Of a DNA stretch of 7,658 nucleotides, positions 1 to 6,643 are shown one piece after another. Position 1 is the first letter of the stretch; the number at the start of each line of letters is the position of its first letter. A program made the translations under genes and the position numbers. The stretch lies in the NCBI GenBank assembly GCA_902772565.1, contig CACYBJ010000227.1:1-7658 (forward strand), in the 5' to 3' direction. The notes under the pieces were generated by a model that saw nothing but the letters and a program-made list of their open reading frames with translations, did no database searches and was not told the DNA's origin. Origin of the DNA: an uncultured Lachnospiraceae bacterium (GTDB lineage Bacteria; Bacillota; Clostridia; Lachnospirales; Lachnospiraceae).

Positions 1-466
1 AAGTCTGTATGAAGATTATATAAGAATACTCGGAAGTGACATTTTGTCTGAATCCGGGGAAATAGACAAAAAGAAGGCCGCCGCAAAGATTTTTGCCAGC
101 GACGAAATTCGAAAAGAAATAAATAAATGTGCCCATCCTGCTACCATAGATGAAATTAAAAGACGCATTAGGGCGGCGCAGGAGAGGGGCGAAAGTCTGG
201 TCTTTGTGGAATCTGCCATTGGAAGAAGCAGCGGCTATGACGATATGTGCTACGAATACTGGTTTGTGGAATGTCCCGAAGAAGAAAGACGCAGACGTCT
301 TAAGGAAATCCGCGGTTACTCGGACGAAAAAATAGATTCCATAATAAGGACCCAGGCAAACGAACTGGGGCTTATATGCGGGTCGGACTGCGTTATAGTA
401 AACAACTACAAAACCACGAGGGAAGAACTGAAAGAGAGGATACTCTTTGATTTGCTTAAACCCTGA
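1..466 (+). CDS. coaE: Dephospho-CoA kinase, 5' end outside window
   Basis: This enzyme phosphorylates the ribose 3'-OH of dephospho-CoA with ATP, the last step of coenzyme A synthesis in the cytosol. The reading frame is open from the first complete codon at base 2, so the TTG at 44 is an internal codon and not the start. The visible 154 residues carry the CoaE middle and C-terminal pattern: LGSDIL followed by GEIDKKK and the IF helix, then the HP pair in a CAHP segment, RRRRLKEIRGYS, the Q of an IRTQ helix, and VIVNN near the end. The family is about 200 residues long, so roughly 45 to 50 residues are missing, including the ATP-binding P-loop. The loop that usually reads like D-x-PLLFE is here VFVESAIGRSSGYDD, a divergent version. 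The identification is firm from the motif order; activity cannot be judged without the N-terminus. Confidence 0.9.
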   Translation, partial: SLYEDYIRILGSDILSESGEIDKKKAAAKIFASDEIRKEINKCAHPATIDEIKRRIRAAQERGESLVFVESAIGRSSGYDDMCYEYWFVECPEEERRRRLKEIRGYSDEKIDSIIRTQANELGLICGSDCVIVNNYKTTREELKERILFDLLKP

Positions 467-480
467 CCTTGTGGTAGAAT
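452..480 (+). promoter_or_regulatory. Candidate sigma-A promoter with extended -10
   Basis: TTGCTT (452-457) is separated by 17 bases from TAGAAT (475-480), which is preceded by TGG to form an extended -10. The -10 matches five of six consensus bases, while the -35 matches only three. The predicted start is near 487, about 34 bases before the YycJ/WalJ gene. The -35 lies inside the last codons of coaE. The gap here is the longest in the window, which favours a real promoter, but no experiment or alignment supports it. Confidence 0.4.
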
Positions 481-520
481 ATCGGGGGTCTTTTGACCTA
501 AAAAAGAGCAGAGAAGTAAT

Positions 521-1321
521 ATGATGACATTTGCCAGTCTGGCCAGCGGCAGTTCGGGAAACTGCCAGTATATCACAACAGGAAGCACCACACTTTTGGT
601 GGACATGGGAGTTTCCTGCAGAAAAATCGAAAACGGTCTAAGTGAACTCGGAAAAACTCCGAGGGATGTGGACGGAATACTGATCACACACGAGCATTCG
701 GACCACATAGGGGGCCTCGGGACCTTCACCAAAAAGTACCGGGTGCCCATCTACGGAACCATCGAAACTCTGACAGCCATCAAAAGAAGCAATGTGGGGC
801 GGAACATTCCCGTAGAACTTTTGATGAATATTGAGGGAGATGCTTCCTTCTCCATCGGAGATGTGGGGGTTAATGTTACGGAAATATCCCATGATGCGGC
901 TCATCCGGTTTGTTTCCGCGTAACCGACGGTAATGTGACCTTCGCCATGGCAACCGACTTAGGGTGTTATGACGAATCGGTGGTTATGCATCTGTCGGAA
1001 GCAGACCTTGTTTATATTGAGTCCAATTATGACCCGGATATGCTCATGGTAGGGCCTTATCCTTACTATCTCAAACAGAGAATTGACGGGGAGCGAGGGC
1101 ATCTGTCCAATGATCTTTCCGCTGAACTTGTGAGCCGTGTGCTCCATCCGGGCCTTAAGCATATAATACTTGCCCATCTTTCAAAGGAGAATAATTATCC
1201 CGAGATTGCCCATCAGACATTTATCAATATGCTTAACGAAAACTGGCATTTCAGTACAGAAAAACCAACGGTTGAACCCGCAAAAAGAGACGAGGTTTCC
1301 GTTATTTGCGAATTTAAATAA
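521..1321 (+). CDS. walJ: YycJ/WalJ-family metallo-beta-lactamase-fold hydrolase
   Basis: This is a cytosolic, metal-dependent hydrolase of the metallo-beta-lactamase fold. In Bacillus the homologue YycJ (WalJ) sits in the walRK operon and has been linked to 5'-3' exonuclease activity in DNA mismatch repair; the role here is inferred by homology. The protein opens with the family hallmark SLASGSSGNC (residues 6-15). It has the metal site THEHSDH (56-62; H57, H59, D61, H62), SHD (123-125), ATDLG with D146, ESNYD (167-171), GHLSN (193-197) and LAHLSKENN (217-225). Its 266 residues match the usual length. The start is either of two adjacent ATG codons (521 or 524); the upstream AGAGAAG is a weak ribosome site. 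No wal two-component genes are visible next to it; its neighbours are coaE and the ACT gene. Family assignment is strong and the biochemical role is less certain. Confidence 0.9.
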   Translation: MMTFASLASGSSGNCQYITTGSTTLLVDMGVSCRKIENGLSELGKTPRDVDGILITHEHSDHIGGLGTFTKKYRVPIYGTIETLTAIKRSNVGRNIPVELLMNIEGDASFSIGDVGVNVTEISHDAAHPVCFRVTDGNVTFAMATDLGCYDESVVMHLSEADLVYIESNYDPDMLMVGPYPYYLKQRIDGERGHLSNDLSAELVSRVLHPGLKHIILAHLSKENNYPEIAHQTFINMLNENWHFSTEKPTVEPAKRDEVSVICEFK

Positions 1322-1335
1322 GCAGTGCTTAAGAA

Positions 1336-1340
1336 AGAGG
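1336..1340 (+). promoter_or_regulatory. Ribosome binding site fixing the ACT gene start
   Basis: AGAGG ends five bases before the ATG at 1346. An in-frame GTG at 1325 would add seven residues, but this site lies downstream of that GTG. The site and the family's usual N-terminus (M-K-K-V-V-I-T-V-V-G) both point to 1346. Confidence 0.7.
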
Positions 1341-1345
1341 TAAAG

Positions 1346-1618
1346 ATGAAAAAAGTAGTTATTACAGTAGTCGGAAAGGACCAGGTTGGTATCATTGCAA
1401 AGGTATGTACTTACCTTGCCGATAATTCCATTAACATCCAGGATATTTCACAGACCATCGTAGACGGTTATTTCAACATGATGATGATTTCCGATATTTC
1501 CGGTTGCCATAAGGATTTCGTTCTTATCCAGAACGAACTTAAGGAACTGGGTGAAAGCATCGGCGTAATAATCAGAATTCAGGACGAAGCCGTATTTGAC
1601 ATGATGCATCGTATTTAA
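1346..1618 (+). CDS. ACT domain protein, UPF0237 family
   Basis: This small protein of 90 residues is a single ACT domain, a fold that usually binds amino acids or other small ligands and controls a partner protein. The characteristic first strand and turn VVGKDQVGIIAKV spans residues 8-20, followed by the helix CTYLADNSINIQDISQT (21-37) and strand GYFNMMMISDI (41-51). The length and sequence fit the UPF0237 group, whose genes in Firmicutes commonly sit directly before a UPF0210/PFL-family gene, exactly as here. Only 24 bases separate it from the preceding hydrolase gene, and the next gene follows after 18 bases, so the pair is very likely cotranscribed. A regulatory or partner role for the downstream protein is a reasonable inference from this linkage. 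The ligand is not known. The start follows a clear AGAGG site. Confidence 0.92.
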   Translation: MKKVVITVVGKDQVGIIAKVCTYLADNSINIQDISQTIVDGYFNMMMISDISGCHKDFVLIQNELKELGESIGVIIRIQDEAVFDMMHRI

Positions 1619-1623
1619 TCCGT

Positions 1624-1629
1624 AGGAGG
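1624..1629 (+). promoter_or_regulatory. Consensus Shine-Dalgarno for the TTG-started PFL-family gene
   Basis: AGGAGG is a full consensus ribosome site seven bases before TTG at 1637. No ATG or GTG lies at suitable spacing; the first in-frame ATG would remove 12 residues of the conserved N-terminus. The strong site therefore supports the TTG start. Confidence 0.85.
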
Positions 1630-1636
1630 AATTGTT

Positions 1637-3001
1637 TTGTTAGATATTAAAGAAGTCTTAGAGACCAATGAAATGGTAGAGAAGGAAAATCTTGATGTCA
1701 GGACCATAACTCTCGGCATCAGCCTTCTTGACTGCATAGACAGCGATTTAAACAAACTTAATGAGAACATTTACAACAAGATCACAAGACTTGCCAGGAA
1801 TCTTGTGGCAACAGGAGATGAAATCGAAAGAGAAATAGGTATTCCTATTGTTAACAGACGTATTTCCGTAACTCCGATTGCCCTCGTAGGCGGCAGCGCA
1901 TGCAAGTCTCCCGAAGATTTTGTTACCATCGCAAAGACTCTTGATAAGGCAGCTCACGAAGTGGGCATCAACTTTATCGGCGGATATTCCGCACTTGTAA
2001 GCAAGGGCATGACAACGGCCGACAGAATGCTCATCGAGTCCATTCCTTCCGCACTTTCACAGACAGAGATTGTCTGCAGTTCCGTAAATGTGGGCTCCAC
2101 AAAGACCGGTATCAACATGGATGCGGTTAAGCTTTTGGGCGAGAAGATGCTGGAACTCTCCGAACTTACAAAGGAAGAAGATTCCATCGGCTGCGCAAAG
2201 CTTGTTATTTTCTGCAACGCACCGGACGACAATCCTTTCATGGCAGGCGCTTTCCACGGTGTTACCGAGGCAGATGCCATCATTAACGTAGGTGTCAGCG
2301 GTCCCGGCGTAGTGCTTAAGGCTCTTGAAAAGACCAAGGGTAAGGATTTTGAGTACCTTTGCGAGACCATTAAGAAAACATCCTTTAAGATTACCCGTGT
2401 AGGTCAGCTGGTAGCCAAGCGTGCGTCCAAAATGTTGGGAGTTCCTTTCGGTATAGTGGATCTTTCTCTTGCTCCCACACCTGCAATCGGTGACTCCGTT
2501 GCCGATATATTAAAGGCCATCGGACTTGAACATCCGGGTGCTCCCGGAACCACAGCGGCTCTGGCTCTTCTTAACGACCAGGTTAAAAAGGGCGGCCTCA
2601 TGGCATCTTCCTATGTGGGCGGTCTTTCAGGCGCATTCATTCCCGTAAGCGAAGACCAGGGTATGATCGATGCCGTTGAAGCAGGAGCACTTACCATTGA
2701 AAAACTGGAAGCCATGACCTGTGTATGCTCTGTAGGTCTTGATATGATCGCAATTCCGGGAGATACAAAGGCAACCACCATCAGCGGTATTATTGCCGAT
2801 GAAATGGCTATTGGTATGATCAACCAGAAAACGACAGCCGTAAGACTCATTCCTGTTATAGGAAAGGGAATCGGCGATACTGTTACTTTCGGCGGACTTC
2901 TGGGCTATGCACCTATTATGCCTGTTAACACATTCTCATGTGACGAATTCGTAAACAGAGCGGGAAGAATTCCTGCACCGGTTCACAGTTTTAAGAATTA
3001 A
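1637..3001 (+). CDS. PFL family protein, UPF0210 (DUF711)
   Basis: This 454-residue protein belongs to the UPF0210/DUF711 group, known from structural genomics to have a barrel fold resembling pyruvate formate-lyase and anaerobic ribonucleotide reductase. Its reaction is not established to my knowledge. Family-like segments are RTITLGISLLDC (22-33), AFHGVTEADAIINVGVSGPG (205-224), LSLAPTPAIGDSVADI (276-291), GAPGTTAALALLNDQ (301-315), the Cys-rich TCVCSVGLDMIAIPGDT (361-377) and the C-terminal RAGRIPAP (441-448). It has no signal peptide and should be cytosolic. The start is TTG behind a consensus AGGAGG, and the length equals the family norm. It sits 18 bases after the ACT gene, an arrangement conserved in Firmicutes, so the two probably act together. 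Lysine is coded 23 times by AAG and 7 times by AAA, unlike coaE and the walJ homologue. No radical-SAM activase gene is visible in the window. Confidence 0.93.
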   Translation: MLDIKEVLETNEMVEKENLDVRTITLGISLLDCIDSDLNKLNENIYNKITRLARNLVATGDEIEREIGIPIVNRRISVTPIALVGGSACKSPEDFVTIAKTLDKAAHEVGINFIGGYSALVSKGMTTADRMLIESIPSALSQTEIVCSSVNVGSTKTGINMDAVKLLGEKMLELSELTKEEDSIGCAKLVIFCNAPDDNPFMAGAFHGVTEADAIINVGVSGPGVVLKALEKTKGKDFEYLCETIKKTSFKITRVGQLVAKRASKMLGVPFGIVDLSLAPTPAIGDSVADILKAIGLEHPGAPGTTAALALLNDQVKKGGLMASSYVGGLSGAFIPVSEDQGMIDAVEAGALTIEKLEAMTCVCSVGLDMIAIPGDTKATTISGIIADEMAIGMINQKTTAVRLIPVIGKGIGDTVTFGGLLGYAPIMPVNTFSCDEFVNRAGRIPAPVHSFKN

Positions 3002-3025
3002 TAAATCTTTTTACGGGAGAGGGAT

Positions 3026-4507
3026 ATGTCTTATCGTGATGATGATATATTCTTTGACGATGTTGAAGAAGCATTAAAAAACAAATACGGTGATTACGGG
3101 GACGAGGATCTGCCTAAGGTAGATATGGGGCTTTCCGGTATAAGAACTGCACCCCCTCCGGGACGCAGAAGACCGGCAGGCACCTACGGTACCTGTCCGC
3201 GCCCCGCATCACGTTATGAAAATACAAGAAGGCGCCCCGTAAGACATAATTACGAGGATGAACTTCCGAATGAAGAGGAAGATACCGAGGAGTATGCTTC
3301 CCATGGCGGCGGTCCTGTGCGTCCTTCCGGCAAAAAGCCCAAGGGTAAAAAGGGCAAAATGACGGAAGAGCAGGAGAAACGACTTGCCTATCATAAGTTC
3401 GAAGAACGCTCCGGAAGAAAGCCTTCGAGAAAAGAAAAAAAGCTAATAGACAAAAAAATCCACAGCAGAAGAAGGAAAGAAAAACTTGGCAAGGTTTTCA
3501 AAGGATTTCTTGCCGTTATCGCCTTGCTTGTGCTGTTTGTGGTTTTTCTGTTTTATACCAAACCCGGCAAGCGGGTTCTGCTTCGATTTGCCAGTGTTTA
3601 TGTTAAAAAGGCCACAAAGGGCGTTGACAAAGAGGAAATAGAAGGTATTCCTTTCAAATCCCCGGAAAACATACCCGATGACTGGGCCTATAACGAAAAC
3701 GTAATTAACATACTTCTTATCGGTGCAGATGCCTCCGGCGGCGAAAGAACCAATACCGACAGTATGATCATTTTTTCCGAGAATACCATAACCGGTCAGG
3801 TAACTCTGGTTTCTCTTTTAAGAGATACCTATGTGGATATTTACGGACAGAATGTAAAGAGAAAGCTTAACTACGCCTACAGAGCCGACGGTATAGGATG
3901 CCTTATGGGCACCATTGAATCTACCTACAAGATTTATCTTGATTCCTATGCAATAGTTGATTTCCAGGCCTTCCGTGACGTTGTTGACAAATTGGGCGGT
4001 GTGGATCTTTACATCAGCAGCGAAGAAGCAAGTTATCTGAATTCCGAAACCCTTATAAAGAACGGAGACAACCGAAATCTTAAAGAGGGCATTAATCATC
4101 TTAACGGCGACCAGGCCAACGGTTACTGCAGAGTGCGTGCCATCGGAACCAGAGATGACAGCGGAAATCTTATAATTGACGACCATGGCCGGACCTTAAG
4201 ACAGCGCAAGGTTTTAAGAGCCATCTACGATAATTATAAGAACGAAGACATACTTACGGTCTATTCCGCAACCAATTCGGTGCTTGGAAACATAACAACG
4301 CCCATAAGCTCCGGCAATATTTATACAATGCTTGAAGGAATCTATTTCAACGATTCCAAGGAAATGAAGCAGATGCAGATTCCGGACGCCAGCAAATACT
4401 CCTACCAGAGTATCAGCGGTGTGGGCTCGGTAGTTTCTATAGACGGTTATTTGGAAGATAATATCAATATTTTAAGAGAAGCCTTATACGGCGATCTGAC
4501 ATACTAA
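3026..4507 (+). CDS. LytR-CpsA-Psr (LCP) family glycopolymer transferase
   Basis: LCP enzymes act on the outer face of the membrane and transfer glycopolymers such as teichoic acid or capsule from a lipid carrier to peptidoglycan. This one has 493 residues. Residues 1-155 are a charged, probably disordered cytoplasmic tail with alternating acidic and basic blocks. A single membrane segment spans about 158-177. The extracellular LCP domain runs from about 225. It shows NILLIGAD (228-235), RTNTDSM (241-247), LVSLLRDTYVDI (261-272), KLNYAY (280-285), VDFQAF and DKLGGVDL (321-328). The pyrophosphate-binding arginines follow in YCRVR (367-371) and DHGRTLRQR (386-394). The linker between those last two motifs (AIGTRDDSGNLIID) looks somewhat longer than usual. 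The start has GGGAG six bases upstream. It lies 24 bases after the PFL-family gene. The polymer it handles cannot be told from sequence. Confidence 0.93.
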   Translation: MSYRDDDIFFDDVEEALKNKYGDYGDEDLPKVDMGLSGIRTAPPPGRRRPAGTYGTCPRPASRYENTRRRPVRHNYEDELPNEEEDTEEYASHGGGPVRPSGKKPKGKKGKMTEEQEKRLAYHKFEERSGRKPSRKEKKLIDKKIHSRRRKEKLGKVFKGFLAVIALLVLFVVFLFYTKPGKRVLLRFASVYVKKATKGVDKEEIEGIPFKSPENIPDDWAYNENVINILLIGADASGGERTNTDSMIIFSENTITGQVTLVSLLRDTYVDIYGQNVKRKLNYAYRADGIGCLMGTIESTYKIYLDSYAIVDFQAFRDVVDKLGGVDLYISSEEASYLNSETLIKNGDNRNLKEGINHLNGDQANGYCRVRAIGTRDDSGNLIIDDHGRTLRQRKVLRAIYDNYKNEDILTVYSATNSVLGNITTPISSGNIYTMLEGIYFNDSKEMKQMQIPDASKYSYQSISGVGSVVSIDGYLEDNINILREALYGDLTY

Positions 4508-4523
4508 AATGAAAGGTTAGGCA

Positions 4524-5918
4524 ATGCGACTTCCTGACAGTTATATAAACAGAATGAGGGACATGCTGGGAGAAGAGGAACTTAGTCTCTATCTTTCCGC
4601 CATGGAGAAAGATGCCCGCTCAGGTGTAAGAGTAAACACCCTGAAACTGTCAGCGGAGGAATTCTCGGATCTTTCCGAACTAAGCCTTTCTCAAGTACCA
4701 TGGACCGACAATGCCTTCTTTTACGAAGAGGGAGCGTCTCCTTCGAGACATCCCTACTATTATGCAGGCATGTATTATATTCAGGAACCTTCGGCCATGA
4801 CACCGGCGGCTTTGTTTAACGTATTGCCCGGTGACAGGGTTTTGGACCTTTGTGCGGCTCCCGGAGGCAAATCCACTGCATTGGGCGCCAAGCTTAAGGG
4901 AGAAGGGGTGCTTGTCAGCAATGACATCAGCAATTCCAGAGCAAAGGCTCTTCTTAAGAATATAGAAATGTTCGGCATTACCAATGCCCTTGTAACCAGC
5001 GAGCCTTCTGACAAACTGGCGGACCGCTTTGAAGGATATTTTGACAAGATCCTTGTGGATGCTCCCTGCTCCGGTGAAGGAATGTTTCGTAAGCAGCATG
5101 CCATAGTTAAAAACTGGGAACAGTACGGAACCGAGTATTATGCCAAACTGCAGCGTGAGATCCTTCCCTCTGCGGTTAAAATGCTTAGACCCGGCGGAGA
5201 ACTTCTTTATTCCACCTGTACTTTTTCTCCTCTCGAGGACGAGGATACCGTTAGTTACATACTTAACAGATTCCCCGAAATGAAACTGGTTCCCCTTTGT
5301 GATGAAGCCAAAATGAAAGCCTTAAAAGACGTGGGCTTTGCGGTCGGCCGTAACGACTGGGCCACATCCCCTGCGGCTGACATGACGAAGACCATCAGGC
5401 TTTTCCCTCACAAAATCGAAGGCGAAGGTCATTTTATCGCCCTTCTTAAGAAAGATGAGGATGCGCCCGGATACAGTGCATCTCCTTCAAAAGTAAAATC
5501 AGCAAAGCTTCCGGATGAACTTAAGGAATTCCTTTCCTACAGCGGTTTTTCCGGCAATGTAAATAATATAGTTGAAAGGGACGGAAAGTATTATCTTACA
5601 AGTGAACTTCTGCCGGACGTTACCGGACTTCGTATACTTCGTAACGGACTGCTTCTCGGAGAACAGAAAAAAGGCCGGTTTGAGCCTTCTCAGGCATATG
5701 CCATGAGCCTTAAGGCGGAGTGCTATCCCAATGTGCTTGATTTATCATCACAGGACCCAAGGGTACTTAAGTATCTTAAGTGCGAAACCATAGAGGCAGA
5801 TGCGGACACTAAAGAGGGCTATGTACTTGTGTGCGTAGACGGTTATCCTTTGGGATTCGGCAAATACAAGAATAACAGTTTTAAGAACCGGTATCTTCCG
5901 GGTTGGAGAATGTTCTGA
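4524..5918 (+). CDS. RsmF/NOP2-type rRNA (cytosine-5) methyltransferase
   Basis: This enzyme uses S-adenosylmethionine to make 5-methylcytosine in rRNA. The N-terminal part (1-95) holds the family's RVNTLK and YIQEPSAMTP segments. The methyltransferase core has DLCAAPGGKST (108-118) for SAM binding, ND at 133-134, and DAPCSGEGMFRK (179-190) with C182. STCTFSPLEDE (230-240) carries C232, the expected nucleophile. RLFPHKIEGEGHF (292-304) closes the core. Residues from about 330 form a C-terminal RNA-binding region ending in GFGKYKNNSFKNRYLPGWRM, similar to the PUA-like end of RsmF. The 464-residue length fits RsmF (YebU) relatives in Firmicutes and is longer than minimal RsmB types lacking this tail. 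AAAGG lies seven bases before the ATG. The exact cytosine modified is not predictable, so no symbol is given. The next gene begins on its stop codon. Confidence 0.92.
   Translation: MRLPDSYINRMRDMLGEEELSLYLSAMEKDARSGVRVNTLKLSAEEFSDLSELSLSQVPWTDNAFFYEEGASPSRHPYYYAGMYYIQEPSAMTPAALFNVLPGDRVLDLCAAPGGKSTALGAKLKGEGVLVSNDISNSRAKALLKNIEMFGITNALVTSEPSDKLADRFEGYFDKILVDAPCSGEGMFRKQHAIVKNWEQYGTEYYAKLQREILPSAVKMLRPGGELLYSTCTFSPLEDEDTVSYILNRFPEMKLVPLCDEAKMKALKDVGFAVGRNDWATSPAADMTKTIRLFPHKIEGEGHFIALLKKDEDAPGYSASPSKVKSAKLPDELKEFLSYSGFSGNVNNIVERDGKYYLTSELLPDVTGLRILRNGLLLGEQKKGRFEPSQAYAMSLKAECYPNVLDLSSQDPRVLKYLKCETIEADADTKEGYVLVCVDGYPLGFGKYKNNSFKNRYLPGWRMF
5905..5908 (+). promoter_or_regulatory. Ribosome binding site selecting the ATG at 5918
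   Basis: GGAG lies nine bases before ATG 5918. An in-frame TTG at 5903 would overlap this site and add five residues before the conserved RLDKFLSE start. The ATG shares its A with the TGA stop of the methyltransferase gene, so the downstream gene is likely translated by reinitiation or coupling. Confidence 0.75.
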
Positions 5919-6643
5919 TGGTAAGACTTGATAAGTTTTTATCGGAAAATACAACTGCCTCCCGAAGCGATGTCAAAAAGATGATAACTGCCGGAAGAGT
6001 AAGCGTAGACGGTGTGATTATCAAAAGGCCCGAGAGCAAAGTGTCCGAGACTTCCGAAGTGCTGCTTGACGGGAAGAAGGTTACCGCAGTTTCCGGCCTT
6101 TACTATATGCTTAACAAACCGGGTGATGTAATCACAGCCTCCCGTGACAAAAACAAAAAGACTGTACTGGATCTTTTTCCGCCGGAAATAGGAAAGCATC
6201 TGTTTGCGGTTGGCAGACTGGATCTTGATACGGAGGGTCTTCTTATACTTACGGACGACGGCGATTTGTGCCACCGTCTTGAAAGCCCCAGGCATCATGT
6301 GAAAAAGACCTACATTGCCAAAGCTACGGGTGAACTTTCCAAAGACTATAAGACCCGGATCGAAACAGGAATTGAGTTTAAAGAATTCACATCCTCTCCT
6401 GCAGAGATAGAAATACTGTCTCATGCCGGTGATGAATATGTGATCAGCCTGACCATATCCGAAGGTAAATTCCATCAGGTAAAGCGTATGCTTCATGCGA
6501 TAGGTGTTACGGTTACAGCTTTAAAAAGAGTATCCGTCGGAAGCCTTAAGCTGGATGAAAGCCTTGCCGCAGGAGAGTACAGAGAACTGACAGAAAGCGA
6601 AATCGGAGAACTCATAAATGACACAAACAAGAACTCCAATTGA
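5918..6643 (+). CDS. rsuA: RsuA-family rRNA pseudouridine synthase
   Basis: This cytosolic enzyme isomerises a uridine in rRNA to pseudouridine; the E. coli relative RsuA acts on U516 of 16S rRNA. An S4 RNA-binding domain occupies about residues 3-48, starting RLDKFLSE and including the ITAGRVSVDG turn. The catalytic domain has YYMLNKPGDVITASRD (62-77). The active-site motif GRLDLDTEGLLILTDDGD (99-116) carries the catalytic aspartate D102. It also has KKTYIAKA and EGKFHQVKRM (182-191). The 241-residue length is normal. It begins with a one-base TGATG overlap with the methyltransferase gene, so the two rRNA modification enzymes should be made together. RluB and RluE/F enzymes share this architecture; RsuA is preferred because of the short length and lack of a basic tail, but the target uridine is inferred. 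Confidence 0.9.
   Translation: MVRLDKFLSENTTASRSDVKKMITAGRVSVDGVIIKRPESKVSETSEVLLDGKKVTAVSGLYYMLNKPGDVITASRDKNKKTVLDLFPPEIGKHLFAVGRLDLDTEGLLILTDDGDLCHRLESPRHHVKKTYIAKATGELSKDYKTRIETGIEFKEFTSSPAEIEILSHAGDEYVISLTISEGKFHQVKRMLHAIGVTVTALKRVSVGSLKLDESLAAGEYRELTESEIGELINDTNKNSN
6605..6608 (+). promoter_or_regulatory. Ribosome binding site of the HAD gene, inside rsuA
   Basis: GGAG sits nine bases before ATG 6618, within the final codons of the pseudouridine synthase gene. It supports the upstream ATG and hence a 26-base overlap of the two coding regions. Confidence 0.65.

Noticed and set aside
487..498. GGTC-TTTT-GACC hairpin after coaE as a terminator
   Set aside because: The stem is only four to five base pairs and is followed on the + strand by A residues, not a T tract.
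1596..1601. Perfect TTGACA -35 box before the PFL-family gene
   Set aside because: It encodes part of the ACT protein C-terminus and no -10-like sequence lies at 15 to 19 bases downstream.
1954..2370. Minus-strand open frame of 138 codons opposite the PFL-family gene
   Set aside because: It is fully inside a conserved gene and is serine/proline-rich, as expected from reverse reading of that gene.
3984..4012. TTGACA inside the LCP gene as an internal promoter
   Set aside because: The box codes for V-D-K in a conserved motif, and the best -10 at correct spacing (TCTTTA) is poor.
5939..6496. Minus-strand open frame of 185 codons opposite the pseudouridine synthase gene
   Set aside because: It is a shadow of a well-supported + strand gene, lacks recognisable motifs and has a composition typical of antisense frames.
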